Assembly: GCF_964026735.1 (NCBI RefSeq)
Contig: NZ_OZ034692.1
Span: 744,001-808,000 of the forward strand
Length of the DNA stretch: 64,000 nucleotides
Source of the DNA: Wolbachia endosymbiont (group E) of Neria commutata
GTDB taxonomy: Bacteria; Pseudomonadota; Alphaproteobacteria; Rickettsiales; Anaplasmataceae
Direction: 5' to 3'
Positions 10,176 to 18,751 of the stretch are shown one piece after another (the stretch's first letter is position 1; every line of letters starts with the position of its first letter). A program made the translations under genes and the position numbers. The notes under the pieces are model-generated. The model saw nothing but the letters and a program-made list of their open reading frames with translations, did not search any database and was not told the origin of the DNA.

Positions 10176-11333
10176 GTGAACTACGATGTAATAATTTCAG
10201 GTGGCGGATTACTTGGTCTTATTACCGCCATTGGCCTTAGTAATCACTCAATATCAGTTGCTGTGATTGAAAAAAACAGCTTACCACGTGCAATTAATGA
10301 TAATCGAGCATTTGTTATCTCTCAAGGTTCAAAAAAAATATTGGAAAATTTAGGGATTTGGCAGTTTGTCGCAAATGACGCTGAACCTATACTTGATATA
10401 TGCATACTGGATGGAAATAGCCCGATTACTGTGCATTATGACCATAAGATGGTTGGCGAAGAGCCCATGGGCTACGTGGTCAATAATGCTACTATATGGA
10501 ATGCAATTAATAATAATTTTTTGAATAAACTAAAAGTATATTCTGAGCATTCCTATAAAACAATTGCCTGTGATTCAGGATATGTGGAGGTTATGCTTGA
10601 TAATGATCAGGAGTTAATATCATCACTATTTATCTGTGCTGAAGGTAAAAACTCTAAGCTACCAGAGTTATTTTCCATATCAATGACAAAATTTGATTAT
10701 AAACAAAGCAGTATAGTATGTAATGTAGAACACGGCCTTCATCACCAAAATCTTGCGGTGGAACGGTTTTTTCCTGGTGGCACATTTGCAATTTTACCAA
10801 TGAAAGGTGGCTACACTTCTTCTATAGTTTGGACGGAAAAATCTGAAATTTCAAAAATGCTCATGAATTTACCTGAAGAGGAATTCATTGTAGAGCTTAA
10901 AAAAAGATTTGGTTCTTATTTAGGTGAAATTAAATTAGAGGGTAAAAGAAAATCCTATCCTTTAAGTTTTGCTTTTGCAAAGCAGTTATATAAAAGTAGA
11001 GTTTTGCTGATTGGTGATGCAGCACATTCAATTCACCCTGTTGCAGGTCAAGGGCTGAATCTTGGAATAAGAGATGTAGAAAGCACTATAAGGCATATCA
11101 CTGCTGCAAAGGCCGCTGGTGTTGATATTGGTAGCAATTATTTATTAAAGCAAATATCGCGTGATAGATACTTGGATAATTTTACAATGGCAATTGCAAC
11201 CGATGGCCTGAATAGAATATTTTCAAATAGGATACTCTGCACTAAAGCACTCAGAAATTTTGGCTTGGTTGCGGTTGAAAATTCAGATTTTCTTAAGAAA
11301 CGCTTCATCAGGCATGCTATGGGGCTTATATAA
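10176..11333 (+). CDS. ubiH: FAD-dependent ubiquinone biosynthesis monooxygenase (UbiH/COQ6 family)
   Basis: A 385-residue flavoprotein with a GTG start preceded by TTAAG. It has the dinucleotide-binding GGGLLGLITAIGL near residue 9 and the second FAD motif VLLIGDAAHSIHPVAGQGLN near 280-299, both typical of the UbiH/UbiF/UbiI/COQ6 family. These enzymes hydroxylate the aromatic ring of the ubiquinone precursor. Which ring position this one modifies cannot be told from sequence alone; organisms with few family members often have one broad-specificity enzyme. UbiD, another ubiquinone enzyme, is encoded at 38404-39888. Confidence 0.88.
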   Translation: MNYDVIISGGGLLGLITAIGLSNHSISVAVIEKNSLPRAINDNRAFVISQGSKKILENLGIWQFVANDAEPILDICILDGNSPITVHYDHKMVGEEPMGYVVNNATIWNAINNNFLNKLKVYSEHSYKTIACDSGYVEVMLDNDQELISSLFICAEGKNSKLPELFSISMTKFDYKQSSIVCNVEHGLHHQNLAVERFFPGGTFAILPMKGGYTSSIVWTEKSEISKMLMNLPEEEFIVELKKRFGSYLGEIKLEGKRKSYPLSFAFAKQLYKSRVLLIGDAAHSIHPVAGQGLNLGIRDVESTIRHITAAKAAGVDIGSNYLLKQISRDRYLDNFTMAIATDGLNRIFSNRILCTKALRNFGLVAVENSDFLKKRFIRHAMGLI

Positions 11334-11434
11334 GAGCTAATAGGCTTCTGTGAGCGGTTGCGAAGTTTTTGCTCAGTGTGACAATTCCAAAAAGCTTCAT
11401 CAATCCGAAATTTATCATTTTGAATGATTATACT

Positions 11435-11463
11435 TTGAAATAGATATTTTTATGTTATATTCT
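11435..11463 (+). promoter_or_regulatory. Putative sigma-70 promoter of rplY-pth
   Basis: TTGAAA at 11435-11440 and TATTCT at 11458-11463 are separated by 17 bp. The pair lies 30 bp before the rplY start codon, and a ribosome-binding site (TTAGGAG) is centred near 11482. This is read by eye only. Confidence 0.45.
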
Positions 11464-11493
11464 ACTGAGTTTAGCTAAATTAGGAGTAACAAA

Positions 11494-12102
11494 ATGGCAC
11501 AGGAAATAGTGACTATTAACGCAGAATTACGTGATGTGACAAGAACAAAAGCGATGCAACCTCTAAGAAAAAAAGGAAGTATTCCTGGGATTATATATGG
11601 GAAGGGTCATGACAATATAAATTTAACGTTGTCTGCAAAGGAATTCACAAAGCAATATAAATCAGGTTCTCTTTCTGCACATTTGATAGAGTTGAATATT
11701 TCAGGCAAAAAAGAGTATGCTCTCGTGCGTGATATTCAATTGCATGTAGTAAAAGATACTGTACAACATGTTGATTTTCAATTTGTCGATAAAGGCAGTG
11801 AAATTAAAATAGATATACCTTTATCGTTTGTAAATGAAAATAAAGCTCCAGGAATAAAATTAGGTGGAGTTCTTAATGTTCTATGCCGCTCTATTACTAT
11901 TAAATGTTCTCCTGATAAGATACCTCAAGCTATAGAAATTGATTTGTCTGGTAAAACGATTGGCCAGTCTATACACATCAATGATGTAAAGTTACCAGAA
12001 GGGGTAAAGCTTGGAGCTCATGAAGAAGAAAACTTTACAATCGTTACAATTTCTGCTGCTGATAGTGATGTTGAAGAGCCTAAGGAAGAAACAGAGGAAT
12101 AG
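11494..12102 (+). CDS. rplY: 50S ribosomal protein L25, long (Ctc/TL5) form
   Basis: The 202-residue product starts MAQEIVTINAELRD and has the L25 N-terminal 5S rRNA-binding domain (residues 1-95, with RKKGSIPGIIYGKG). The C-terminal TL5-type beta domain ends in an acidic tail (DSDVEEPKEETEE). L25 binds 5S rRNA in the large subunit. TTAGGAG lies at good distance from the ATG. The stop codon overlaps the GTG start of pth by one base, so the two are translationally coupled; the rplY/ctc-pth order is common in bacteria. Confidence 0.95.
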   Translation: MAQEIVTINAELRDVTRTKAMQPLRKKGSIPGIIYGKGHDNINLTLSAKEFTKQYKSGSLSAHLIELNISGKKEYALVRDIQLHVVKDTVQHVDFQFVDKGSEIKIDIPLSFVNENKAPGIKLGGVLNVLCRSITIKCSPDKIPQAIEIDLSGKTIGQSIHINDVKLPEGVKLGAHEEENFTIVTISAADSDVEEPKEETEE

Positions 12103-12656
12103 TGCATCTGATAGTTGGGCTTGGTAACCCTGGCGGACAATATGAGTTAACTTATCATAATATTGGCTTCATTATTGTTGATGCAATTTGTAAGTATTGG
12201 AATTTTCAGCTATTTTCCATAAAATCTAATTATTTGATAACTTCTGGCATGATTGATGGTAGTAAAGTTATGTTGTTGAAACCTTATTCATTTATGAATA
12301 ATTCAGGTATTCCTGTTTCAAAAATAAGGAATTTTTACAAAGTTTTGTTAGATAATGTTATTGTTATACACGATGAGGCTGACCTGGAACTCGGGAGAAT
12401 AAAAATAAAGCAAGGCGGTAGCTCTGCTGGGCATAACGGACTTAAATCAATAGATAGTTTTATCGGTAATAATTATTGGCGCGTGAGATTTGGAGTAGGC
12501 AGGCCTGAAGATAAAAGAAGTTTAGCGGATTATGTATTGTCAAAATTTTCAAATCTGGATGACATTACTCCTTTAGTGGAAAAAATAGCAAAAAATATAT
12601 ACCTGGTGCTGCAAGGAAATAATTCTGCTTTTTTTAACCATGTTATGCAGGATTAA
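12102..12656 (+). CDS. pth: Peptidyl-tRNA hydrolase
   Basis: Pth frees tRNA from prematurely released peptidyl-tRNA. The 184-residue product has the family signature VGLGNPGGQYELTYHNIGF, in which the His (residue 19) is catalytic, then FMNNSG and IHDEADLELG with the conserved Asp, and QGGSSAGHNGLKSI. The length and all key positions are normal. The GTG start overlaps the rplY stop (TAGTG). The gene ends 51 bp from the convergent murG. Confidence 0.96.
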   Translation: MHLIVGLGNPGGQYELTYHNIGFIIVDAICKYWNFQLFSIKSNYLITSGMIDGSKVMLLKPYSFMNNSGIPVSKIRNFYKVLLDNVIVIHDEADLELGRIKIKQGGSSAGHNGLKSIDSFIGNNYWRVRFGVGRPEDKRSLADYVLSKFSNLDDITPLVEKIAKNIYLVLQGNNSAFFNHVMQD

Positions 12657-12707
12657 AAAGATAAAGCTGTAAGAAAAAATTAATCTTTTCCAAAGCTTTA
12701 TAATGAA

Positions 12708-13766
12708 TTAGGTTAAGAATGTTGAAAGAAGTCTGATAAATTCAGCTATTCCATCCTTTATCTCTGTTTTTTTTGTGTGATTAGCTATATCACGTAATTT
12801 TTTTGGATCACTTAATAGATTAATTAGCAACTCTGTTAGATTTTTTTTTGCTTCACTATTTTGTTCAATTATTACAGCTGCACCTGAGTCTTCAATATAT
12901 TTAGCATTATAAAATTGATGATTATCTTTTGAGTGAAGGTAGGGAATATATATAGCTGGGCGCCCAGCAAGAGTGATTTCTGCTATTGAAGTTGCTCCTG
13001 CTCTGCTGATTACCAAGTGTGCACTCCCTAACCTATTTTCCATATCATCAAAAAATTCGCTTAGCTCATAGTTAATTTTTTCTTTTTTATATTGGCCCTC
13101 AACAATATTTATATTTTTTTTCATGCATTGCTGCGTTACTCTGATTTTCTTTTTTATTTTGGTGGGTAAGCTACAAATTACACTGCTTACTACATTGTCA
13201 AAAAAATTTGCACCTTGGCTGCCTGCTATGATTAATATACAGATTCCAGCATCACACGTTGGAATGACATTGGGAATAAGATATTCTTGCGTTTTTATAT
13301 CAATAAAATTTCCTGTAAAAACACATTTTTCTTCTTTTGCATATTTAGTCACCGGAAAGCTGGTTGCAACCAACTTTGCACTCTTGAAAAAGAACCTATT
13401 TACTCGGCCTAAGACTGTATTTTGCTCATGCAAAATTATTGGTATAGAAAGAATCTTTGCGGCAAGAAGAGTTGGAAAAGAAGCGTAGCTGCCAAAACCG
13501 ATTATCAATCTTGGTCTTAACTTTCTTGTCTGATATAAAACTAATATAGAGCTGTAAAATAACAAGAAAAAAAACTTGAGTTTGTGGATAATATTTCCAC
13601 TTGATTTACATAACGGCAGGACATGTATTCCTAAATTACTATTTTTGTTCGTTTTTTTGTCAATAAACAATATGCAATTATAACCTTGTGTCTTTAGTGC
13701 TTTCGCTAAAGTAATGGCTGGAAAAATGTGTCCGCCTGTGCCACCCGTTGCTAGGATAATATCCAT
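12708..13766 (-). CDS. murG: UDP-N-acetylglucosamine transferase MurG
   Basis: MurG adds GlcNAc to lipid I on the inner face of the membrane, giving lipid II. I chose the start that gives MDIILATGGTGGHIFPAI, the usual N-terminus with the glycine-rich loop; an upstream in-frame ATG at 13802 would add twelve atypical residues. Later motifs are IGFGSYASFP, HEQNTVLGRVNRFF and SRAGATSIAEI. Between the domains a palindromic repeat is inserted in frame (encoding VIPTCDAGIC), just before the IIAGSQGANFF loop. The conserved motifs on both sides are intact. With asd and argD this fits lipid II synthesis in a Wolbachia-like cell. Confidence 0.93.
   Translation of the reverse strand: MDIILATGGTGGHIFPAITLAKALKTQGYNCILFIDKKTNKNSNLGIHVLPLCKSSGNIIHKLKFFFLLFYSSILVLYQTRKLRPRLIIGFGSYASFPTLLAAKILSIPIILHEQNTVLGRVNRFFFKSAKLVATSFPVTKYAKEEKCVFTGNFIDIKTQEYLIPNVIPTCDAGICILIIAGSQGANFFDNVVSSVICSLPTKIKKKIRVTQQCMKKNINIVEGQYKKEKINYELSEFFDDMENRLGSAHLVISRAGATSIAEITLAGRPAIYIPYLHSKDNHQFYNAKYIEDSGAAVIIEQNSEAKKNLTELLINLLSDPKKLRDIANHTKKTEIKDGIAEFIRLLSTFLT
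13237..13271. repeat. Palindromic repeat inserted in frame in murG
   Basis: On the coding strand this reads TGTCATTCCAACGTGTGATG and continues CTGGAATCTGTAT. It matches the addB copy over about 32 bp with few changes and is read in the same frame, giving VIPTCDAGIC against addB's AIPAGDAGIC. It lies just before the conserved IIAGSQGANFF. Confidence 0.75.
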
Positions 13767-13857
13767 TTGCAAATAACAAATTAGTACTATATTATTAATC
13801 ATTACTTAATGATTTGCACGTAGAATTTTATCAAGCTTTGTAACAGTTGAGTTGAAA

Positions 13858-14409
13858 ATGCCTGAAAATAACAATAAAAAAAAAGGATCTAAGAAGCAGC
13901 AAGAAAACGTTTCTATTAACGTTGAGGGCCAAGAAGAACAAGCTTTAAGAAATCATGATCAGGAAAAATCAAATGAAAAAGAGCCAGAAGGAAAAGGTCA
14001 AGAAAAAGGCAGAGCTGGTGGCATTTTAGGAAAGATCTGGAATGCGTTAGAACAAACACCCATAGTAGGTTTGCTGTTTAAAGCAATGGGAGAGGTTCTT
14101 AATACACTATTTGGTACTTCTGGACAAGAGCAATCTGGTGATAGAGATAAAAAATACAAAGAAGATCCAATTCAACCAGAAAGTGTGCGACAAGGTGAAT
14201 GGCTAAATTCATTAGTTAATCAAGAAAAAGAACAAGATAAAAAACATCCAAAAGATCTTGATCAAAAAGAAATACAAAAAGCAGGTGAGGGATTAAAAGA
14301 AGTGGTAAAGCGTGATAATGGTAGTGATCGGCCTATTGATGGAATGGCACCTAATCACACTCCAGGTGAAGCTAAGCAAGAAAAAGATGGACCGCAAGTT
14401 GGTGGTTAA
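13858..14409 (+). CDS. Highly charged hydrophilic protein of unknown function
   Basis: The product (183 residues from ATG 13858; a TTG two codons upstream is less likely) is very rich in Lys, Glu, Gln and Gly. It has one hydrophobic core at about 60-88 (ILGKIWNALEQTPIVGLLFK). There is no signal peptide and no known domain. Its composition and its PI(V/I)G core resemble the protein at 8621-8983. It converges on lpdA, overlapping its 3' end by four bases. The role is unknown. Confidence 0.65.
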   Translation: MPENNNKKKGSKKQQENVSINVEGQEEQALRNHDQEKSNEKEPEGKGQEKGRAGGILGKIWNALEQTPIVGLLFKAMGEVLNTLFGTSGQEQSGDRDKKYKEDPIQPESVRQGEWLNSLVNQEKEQDKKHPKDLDQKEIQKAGEGLKEVVKRDNGSDRPIDGMAPNHTPGEAKQEKDGPQVGG

Positions 14410-15791
14410 CTATTTAATGAATCATCATCTGCGGCAAGAACTGATTCATGTATCATTTCTGAAATGGTTGGATGAGGAAAGATTGTAGACTTTATGTCAG
14501 AGTCTGTTCCTTCCAGTTGTTTTGCAAGAGCGAAGTTACTAATTAATTCTGTTACCTCTGCGCCTATCATGTGAGCGCCAAGAATTTCGCCTGTTTTTTT
14601 GTCTATAATCGTTTTCACTAATCCTTCAGTTTCACTAAGGGCAATAGACTTGCCATTAAAGTTAGAATGAAACTTCCCTATTTTTATATCGTATCCATTT
14701 TTTATTGCATCTTCCTCGGTGAGCCCCACACTTGCTATTTGTGGATGTGAATAGGTGCAGTTTGGTATGCATTCTTTTTTCAATGCATGAACATTTTTAC
14801 CAGCAATTTTTTCAACGCATATTACTGCTTCATGACTTGCTTTGTGCGCTAAACATGGTGGGCCAGCTACATCACCTATTGCATATACATTTGGTTCACA
14901 TGTTTCATACCACTCATTTGTCTCAATAAAACCAGATGAATTTAGTTTGACTTTTGTATTCTCGAGTCCTATATTCTCAGTGTTTGCCTGAATGCCAACG
15001 GCAACAATTACTCTATCGAATTCTTTACTTTCACCACTACTCAGTTGCACCTGGACAGAATCTTTATTTTTAGTGATGGTTTTTACACTACTGTTTGTGT
15101 ATATTTTTATTCCCTGCCTTGTGAAAATCTCTTGTGCCAAATTGGAAATGTCTTTATCTTCCAGCGGTAAAATAGTGTCTTTTATTTCTATTATTGTTAC
15201 ATGAGCACCCAAAGTGCTATAAAAACTCGCAAACTCTATTCCAATTGCACCGGAACCTATAATTAGGAGCGACTTTGGTAATTTGTCCTGCATCATAGCG
15301 TGCTGCGCATTCCATATTAAATTTCCATCTGCTTCTATTCCAGGCAGATTTCGTGCTCTAAGCCCAGTTGCTAAAATAATGTGCTTAGAAGAAATTTCCT
15401 GTTCTTCCTTATCACTCATAACTTTTATAGTATTATTACCTGCAAGCTTACCAAAACCCTTTAAGACAGTAATGCTGTTTTTTTTCATCAAATATGCAAC
15501 ACCACTTGATAATTTATCAACGACGCTTCTTGAGTATTTCACTATTGATTGTATATCAAAACTTGCATCCTTTACTTTTATACCAAACTCTTCTGATCTT
15601 TTTATTAGCCCATAAACTTCAGATGCTCTAAGCAGTGATTTTGTTGGTATGCACCCCCAGTTTAGGCATATACCGCCTAAATTCTTTTCTTTTTCAACAA
15701 TTGCTGTTTTAAATCCAAGCTGCGCTGCTCTAATTGCTGCTATATAACCACCGGGACCGCTACCTATAACTGTGATATCATACTCGTTCAT
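14406..15791 (-). CDS. lpdA: Dihydrolipoamide dehydrogenase (E3)
   Basis: E3 reoxidises dihydrolipoamide in pyruvate and 2-oxoglutarate dehydrogenase complexes, using FAD and NAD. The 461-residue product starts MNEYDITVIGSGPGGYIAAI. It has the redox-active pair in GGICLNWGCIPTKSLL (about residues 40-55), the NAD-binding IIGSGAIGIEFASF, the second FAD motif YAIGDVAGPPCLAHKAS, and the C-terminal FPHPTISEMIHE with the active-site His. It is complete and of normal length. No other dehydrogenase-complex subunit is adjacent. Confidence 0.96.
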   Translation of the reverse strand: MNEYDITVIGSGPGGYIAAIRAAQLGFKTAIVEKEKNLGGICLNWGCIPTKSLLRASEVYGLIKRSEEFGIKVKDASFDIQSIVKYSRSVVDKLSSGVAYLMKKNSITVLKGFGKLAGNNTIKVMSDKEEQEISSKHIILATGLRARNLPGIEADGNLIWNAQHAMMQDKLPKSLLIIGSGAIGIEFASFYSTLGAHVTIIEIKDTILPLEDKDISNLAQEIFTRQGIKIYTNSSVKTITKNKDSVQVQLSSGESKEFDRVIVAVGIQANTENIGLENTKVKLNSSGFIETNEWYETCEPNVYAIGDVAGPPCLAHKASHEAVICVEKIAGKNVHALKKECIPNCTYSHPQIASVGLTEEDAIKNGYDIKIGKFHSNFNGKSIALSETEGLVKTIIDKKTGEILGAHMIGAEVTELISNFALAKQLEGTDSDIKSTIFPHPTISEMIHESVLAADDDSLNS

Positions 15792-15911
15792 TAATTTTCT
15801 TCATATTCAAAAGACTATATATACAGAAGGTAACCATATAATCAATTGTTTGAGATGATATATATGTACAGTTCCAGAGTATTGTAAGTTAAAAATGTGA
15901 TCAAGTTGAAC

Positions 15912-17147
15912 CTAATGTGAGTCACATATAACTTCCATAATATCGTCACAGGCAACTGTTTTTTCTTCTCCCGTGTCCATATTTTTTATTTTTACGGTTC
16001 TGTTGTGCAGCTCTTCGTCTCCAAAAATTAGTGCGATTTTAGCATTAGCTTGATTTGCTTTTTTCATGCGACTTTTAAGTGCTCCGCTATATTCGTAACT
16101 CACATATAAACCATTTCTGCGTAATTTGCTTGCAAGTGTAAAGGCATATTCTTCAGCTTTTGTTCCAATTGGAATTAGATAAATAGGCCTCTCTTCCTTA
16201 TGAGAGTAATTAATTAATTCCATTATGCGCTCAACACCTCCTGCAAATCCTATTGCCGGAGTGTGCTTTCCGCCTATTGAAGACACTAGATTATCGTATC
16301 TCCCTCCCGCAAAAATCGCTCCTTGTGCTCCCAAATCTTCTGTGACAAATTCAAATACTGTATGGCAATAATAGTCTAGACCTCTAACCAATTTGCTATT
16401 TACAGTGTAAAGTATATCAAGAGCTTGCAGTCCATTTAATACCTGATCAAAAAAATACGCAGATTCTTTCGTATAGTGATCACTGATTTTAGGTACATCC
16501 AAAATTATTGCTCTATCTTTTTCATCCTTGGAATCAAGTATTCTGAGTGGATTTTTGATCAATCTGTTCTTGCTATCTTCTGATAGATCATTCTGATACT
16601 TTGTAAAGTATAAAATCAAGGCTTCTCTATACTTAGCTATTGTTTCACCATCACCTAAAGAGTTGATTTCAAGCCTTGTACTTTTATCAATACCAAACTC
16701 AGTAAGTAAGTGCTGAGCAAGGGAAATTAATTCAGCATCAGCTTTTGGATCTTCTATGCCAAAAACTTCAAAATTTATTTGGTGAAATTGTCTTTGTCTT
16801 CCCTTTTGTGGCCTTTCATAGCGGAATGCAGGCCCTGTTGAAAATAATTTTATCGGCGTTTGTAATTTTTTTTCAATTAATAGTCTAACAATCGCTGCAG
16901 TGAACTCAGGACGTAGAGTTATGCTCTTTCCCCCTTTGTCGTTGAAGGTATACATCTCCTTAGTAATAATGTCTGAGCTATCACCTAAAGTTTTTGTGAA
17001 GACTTCTGTGTATTCAAATATTGGAGTTTGAGCAGGTAAAAAACCATATAAACTTGATATTTTGTTTGCTATTTCTTGGATGTATTTAAACTTATACCAT
17101 TCATCAAATAAAAGGTCTTTTGTTCCACGGGCGGTTTGATTAGTCAT
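15912..17147 (-). CDS. hisS: Histidyl-tRNA synthetase
   Basis: A class II synthetase of 411 residues. It has [14 protein letters not shown] at the N-terminus, motif 2 around [20 protein letters not shown], the His-specific loop [15 protein letters not shown], motif 3 near [12 protein letters not shown], and a C-terminal anticodon-binding domain with the usual [20 protein letters not shown]. The length is normal. Its start lies four bases after the stop of nfuA, so the two genes probably form a transcript. Confidence 0.96.
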   Translation of the reverse strand: MTNQTARGTKDLLFDEWYKFKYIQEIANKISSLYGFLPAQTPIFEYTEVFTKTLGDSSDIITKEMYTFNDKGGKSITLRPEFTAAIVRLLIEKKLQTPIKLFSTGPAFRYERPQKGRQRQFHQINFEVFGIEDPKADAELISLAQHLLTEFGIDKSTRLEINSLGDGETIAKYREALILYFTKYQNDLSEDSKNRLIKNPLRILDSKDEKDRAIILDVPKISDHYTKESAYFFDQVLNGLQALDILYTVNSKLVRGLDYYCHTVFEFVTEDLGAQGAIFAGGRYDNLVSSIGGKHTPAIGFAGGVERIMELINYSHKEERPIYLIPIGTKAEEYAFTLASKLRRNGLYVSYEYSGALKSRMKKANQANAKIALIFGDEELHNRTVKIKNMDTGEEKTVACDDIMEVICDSH

Positions 17148-17151
17148 AACA

Positions 17152-17724
17152 TTAATTCATAGTTTCTATACCAGCAACTTCTGGTATGTGATAATTTAGC
17201 ATATTCTCCACTCCTTGCTTTAAAGTAATTGCAGCACTTGGGCACCCAGAGCAAGCTCCTTGGAGTTCAACATAGACTATTCCATCTTTATAACCACGGA
17301 ATTTTATATCACCGCCGTCTTGAGCAACTGCAGGTTTAATATAACTTTCCATCAATTCTTTTACTCTGTTTACAATTTCTATGTCATTCTCATCGAAAAA
17401 TTCTTCATTTGATACGTTTCTATCATTCTCTCCTTCTTCATTTAGTGCTTTTCCACCGGAAGTAAAGTGATCCATAATTGCAGTTAAAACTTCCACTTTT
17501 AATATATCCCAATTAACTTCACCAGATTTTGTTACTGAAATAAAATCATGGCCGAAGAACACTCTTATCACATATTCTATCTGAAAAAGATTTGCTGCTA
17601 ACTTGGAGTTTTTTATTTCATTTGCGTTTGAAAAATCAGCAGTTTCTCCTTCATTTAGAATTGCAAACCCAGGAAGAAATTTCAATGTGTTTGGATTTGG
17701 TGTTTCTTCAATTTGAATGAACAT
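17152..17724 (-). CDS. nfuA: NfuA-type iron-sulfur cluster carrier (NifU-like)
   Basis: The chosen start gives [19 protein letters not shown], the standard beginning of alphaproteobacterial Nfu proteins; an ATG four codons upstream (17736) is also possible. The N-terminal Nfu domain (about 1-90) is followed by an acidic linker and the NifU C-terminal domain. That domain has the cluster-binding CxxC in [21 protein letters not shown]. Nfu proteins pass 4Fe-4S clusters to target enzymes. hisS follows directly downstream. Confidence 0.92.
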   Translation of the reverse strand: MFIQIEETPNPNTLKFLPGFAILNEGETADFSNANEIKNSKLAANLFQIEYVIRVFFGHDFISVTKSGEVNWDILKVEVLTAIMDHFTSGGKALNEEGENDRNVSNEEFFDENDIEIVNRVKELMESYIKPAVAQDGGDIKFRGYKDGIVYVELQGACSGCPSAAITLKQGVENMLNYHIPEVAGIETMN

Positions 17725-17785
17725 GTTATTTACCATTACAATTATAGTTGTTACTATTTAATCATAAAATGATAAAAAAATATAC

Positions 17786-18154
17786 ATGTCATTCATCTTT
17801 TTCCTTTTTTTGATATTCATAATAATTACATTTATTTTGCCTAGCGTTTTTGTATTTTTTCTTTTTCTTACAAGGAGAAATAAGATAAATTTCGTGATGA
17901 ATTCTATATTAAATAAATTTTTGAATGAATTTAATAATAGTAAAAGCTATGCTCAAAATCACACCAATTTGAGCGGCGATCACATGTCCAGAGATGAAGC
18001 GCTTAAAGTGCTAGGGTTAAGTTCCGAAGCAAATGAAAATGAAATCAATAAAGCTTATCAAAATTTAATGAAATTAGTTCACCCAGACAAAGGCGGCTCA
18101 GAATATTTTGCACAAAAACTAAATTCAGCGCGTGATAGGTTGCTGAAGAAATAG
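17786..18154 (+). CDS. Membrane-anchored J-domain protein (Tim14/Pam18-like)
   Basis: The 122-residue product has one strongly hydrophobic N-terminal segment (residues 2-29), then positive residues. A C-terminal J-domain (about 67-122) contains HPD at 99-101, within KLVHPDKGGSEYFAQKLNSA. This single-helix-plus-J layout is that of the mitochondrial import protein Pam18/Tim14 and its alphaproteobacterial relatives, which recruit DnaK to the membrane. It is divergent from nfuA. What it serves in this bacterium is not known. Confidence 0.85.
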   Translation: MSFIFFLFLIFIIITFILPSVFVFFLFLTRRNKINFVMNSILNKFLNEFNNSKSYAQNHTNLSGDHMSRDEALKVLGLSSEANENEINKAYQNLMKLVHPDKGGSEYFAQKLNSARDRLLKK

Positions 18155-18204
18155 ATTATTTATAATCACTAAGCAGAATATGTGTATAAAAATTTAATAT
18201 TTTA

Positions 18205-18280
18205 TGTACAGTCCAAGAGTGTGATGGCATGGATTAAGTATAAATAACTCAGGAGATTGTGTTCACTGGTTGCATATAAA
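18205..18280 (+). repeat. Left arm of a long inverted repeat
   Basis: It begins TGTACAGTCCAAGAGTGTGA and ends near TTGCATATAA. The reverse complement of 18473-18548 matches it over about 76 bp with only one or two differences. It begins with an element end-sequence, TGTACAGTCC(A/C)AGAGTGTGATGGCATG. Confidence 0.85.
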
Positions 18281-18323
18281 TTGATATGGAGTCAGACCTT
18301 TAAGAGTTTTAAGCCGTATTAGA

Positions 18324-18548
18324 TGTACAATCCCAGAGTATGATGGCATGATATATGAGAAGTTACCATCGAAGGAGGATTTATGGGACAAATATTACAT
18401 GGGTGCGCCAGAACAACAGAGGCGGTGCGTAGAGCAATACAAAGCGGCTTAAGGGGTCTTGCCCCACATGAACTTATATGCAACCAGTGAACACAATCTC
18501 CTGAGTTATTTATACTTAATCCATGCCATCACACTCTGGGACTGTACA
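18324..18548 (+). mobile_element. Miniature IS derivative, probably IS481-like, with inverted ends
   Basis: The left end TGTACAATCCCAGAGTATGA (18324) and the right end (complement TGTACAGTCCCAGAGTGTGA, 18548) form a terminal inverted repeat of about 27 bp around a 225-bp element. Inside, a ribosome-binding site (GAAGGAGG, 18371-18378) precedes ATG 18383 and a 35-codon frame starting MGQILHGCARTTEAVRRAIQ. That resembles the N-terminus of IS481-type transposases, which have an HTH there; the catalytic domain is missing. A non-autonomous, internally deleted copy is the simplest reading. The family assignment is from memory of the N-terminal motif. Confidence 0.65.
18473..18548 (-). repeat. Right arm of the long inverted repeat
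   Basis: The reverse complement matches 18205-18280 almost perfectly. Its outer 27 bp also pair with the inner end at 18324. The spacing between the long arms is about 190 bp, so the transcript could fold into a very long hairpin. Confidence 0.85.
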
Positions 18549-18751
18549 TCTTATATTATTGCCGGAATTGTGAATTTGCGACATAGTTTTTAATAATTTT
18601 TGGGCTGGGGATTTCTTACCAGATTTTATCAGCAACTTGCTTCACGTTGTTTCGCAGGGGAGCTAAAGATGGGTAACTGCAGAATGCCAACTCTGATGAC
18701 ATTATATGATTTAGAGGCATATTTTCTTGCAACTTATGACTTAGCTAAAAA

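Larger units (their letters stand above)
18155..18751. other. Intergenic stretch with a mini-IS and long inverted repeats
   Basis: It has no intact gene. It holds the inverted repeat at 18205-18280 and 18473-18548, a third copy of the element end at 18324, and the start of a transposase gene, each listed separately. From 18549 to the mutL stop I see only a weak plus-strand open frame with unconvincing composition. Confidence 0.7.

Noticed and set aside
12657..12707. Possible terminator between pth and murG (ATAAAGCT ... AGCTTTAT)
   Set aside because: The stem is short and A+T-rich with a long loop and no clear T tract.
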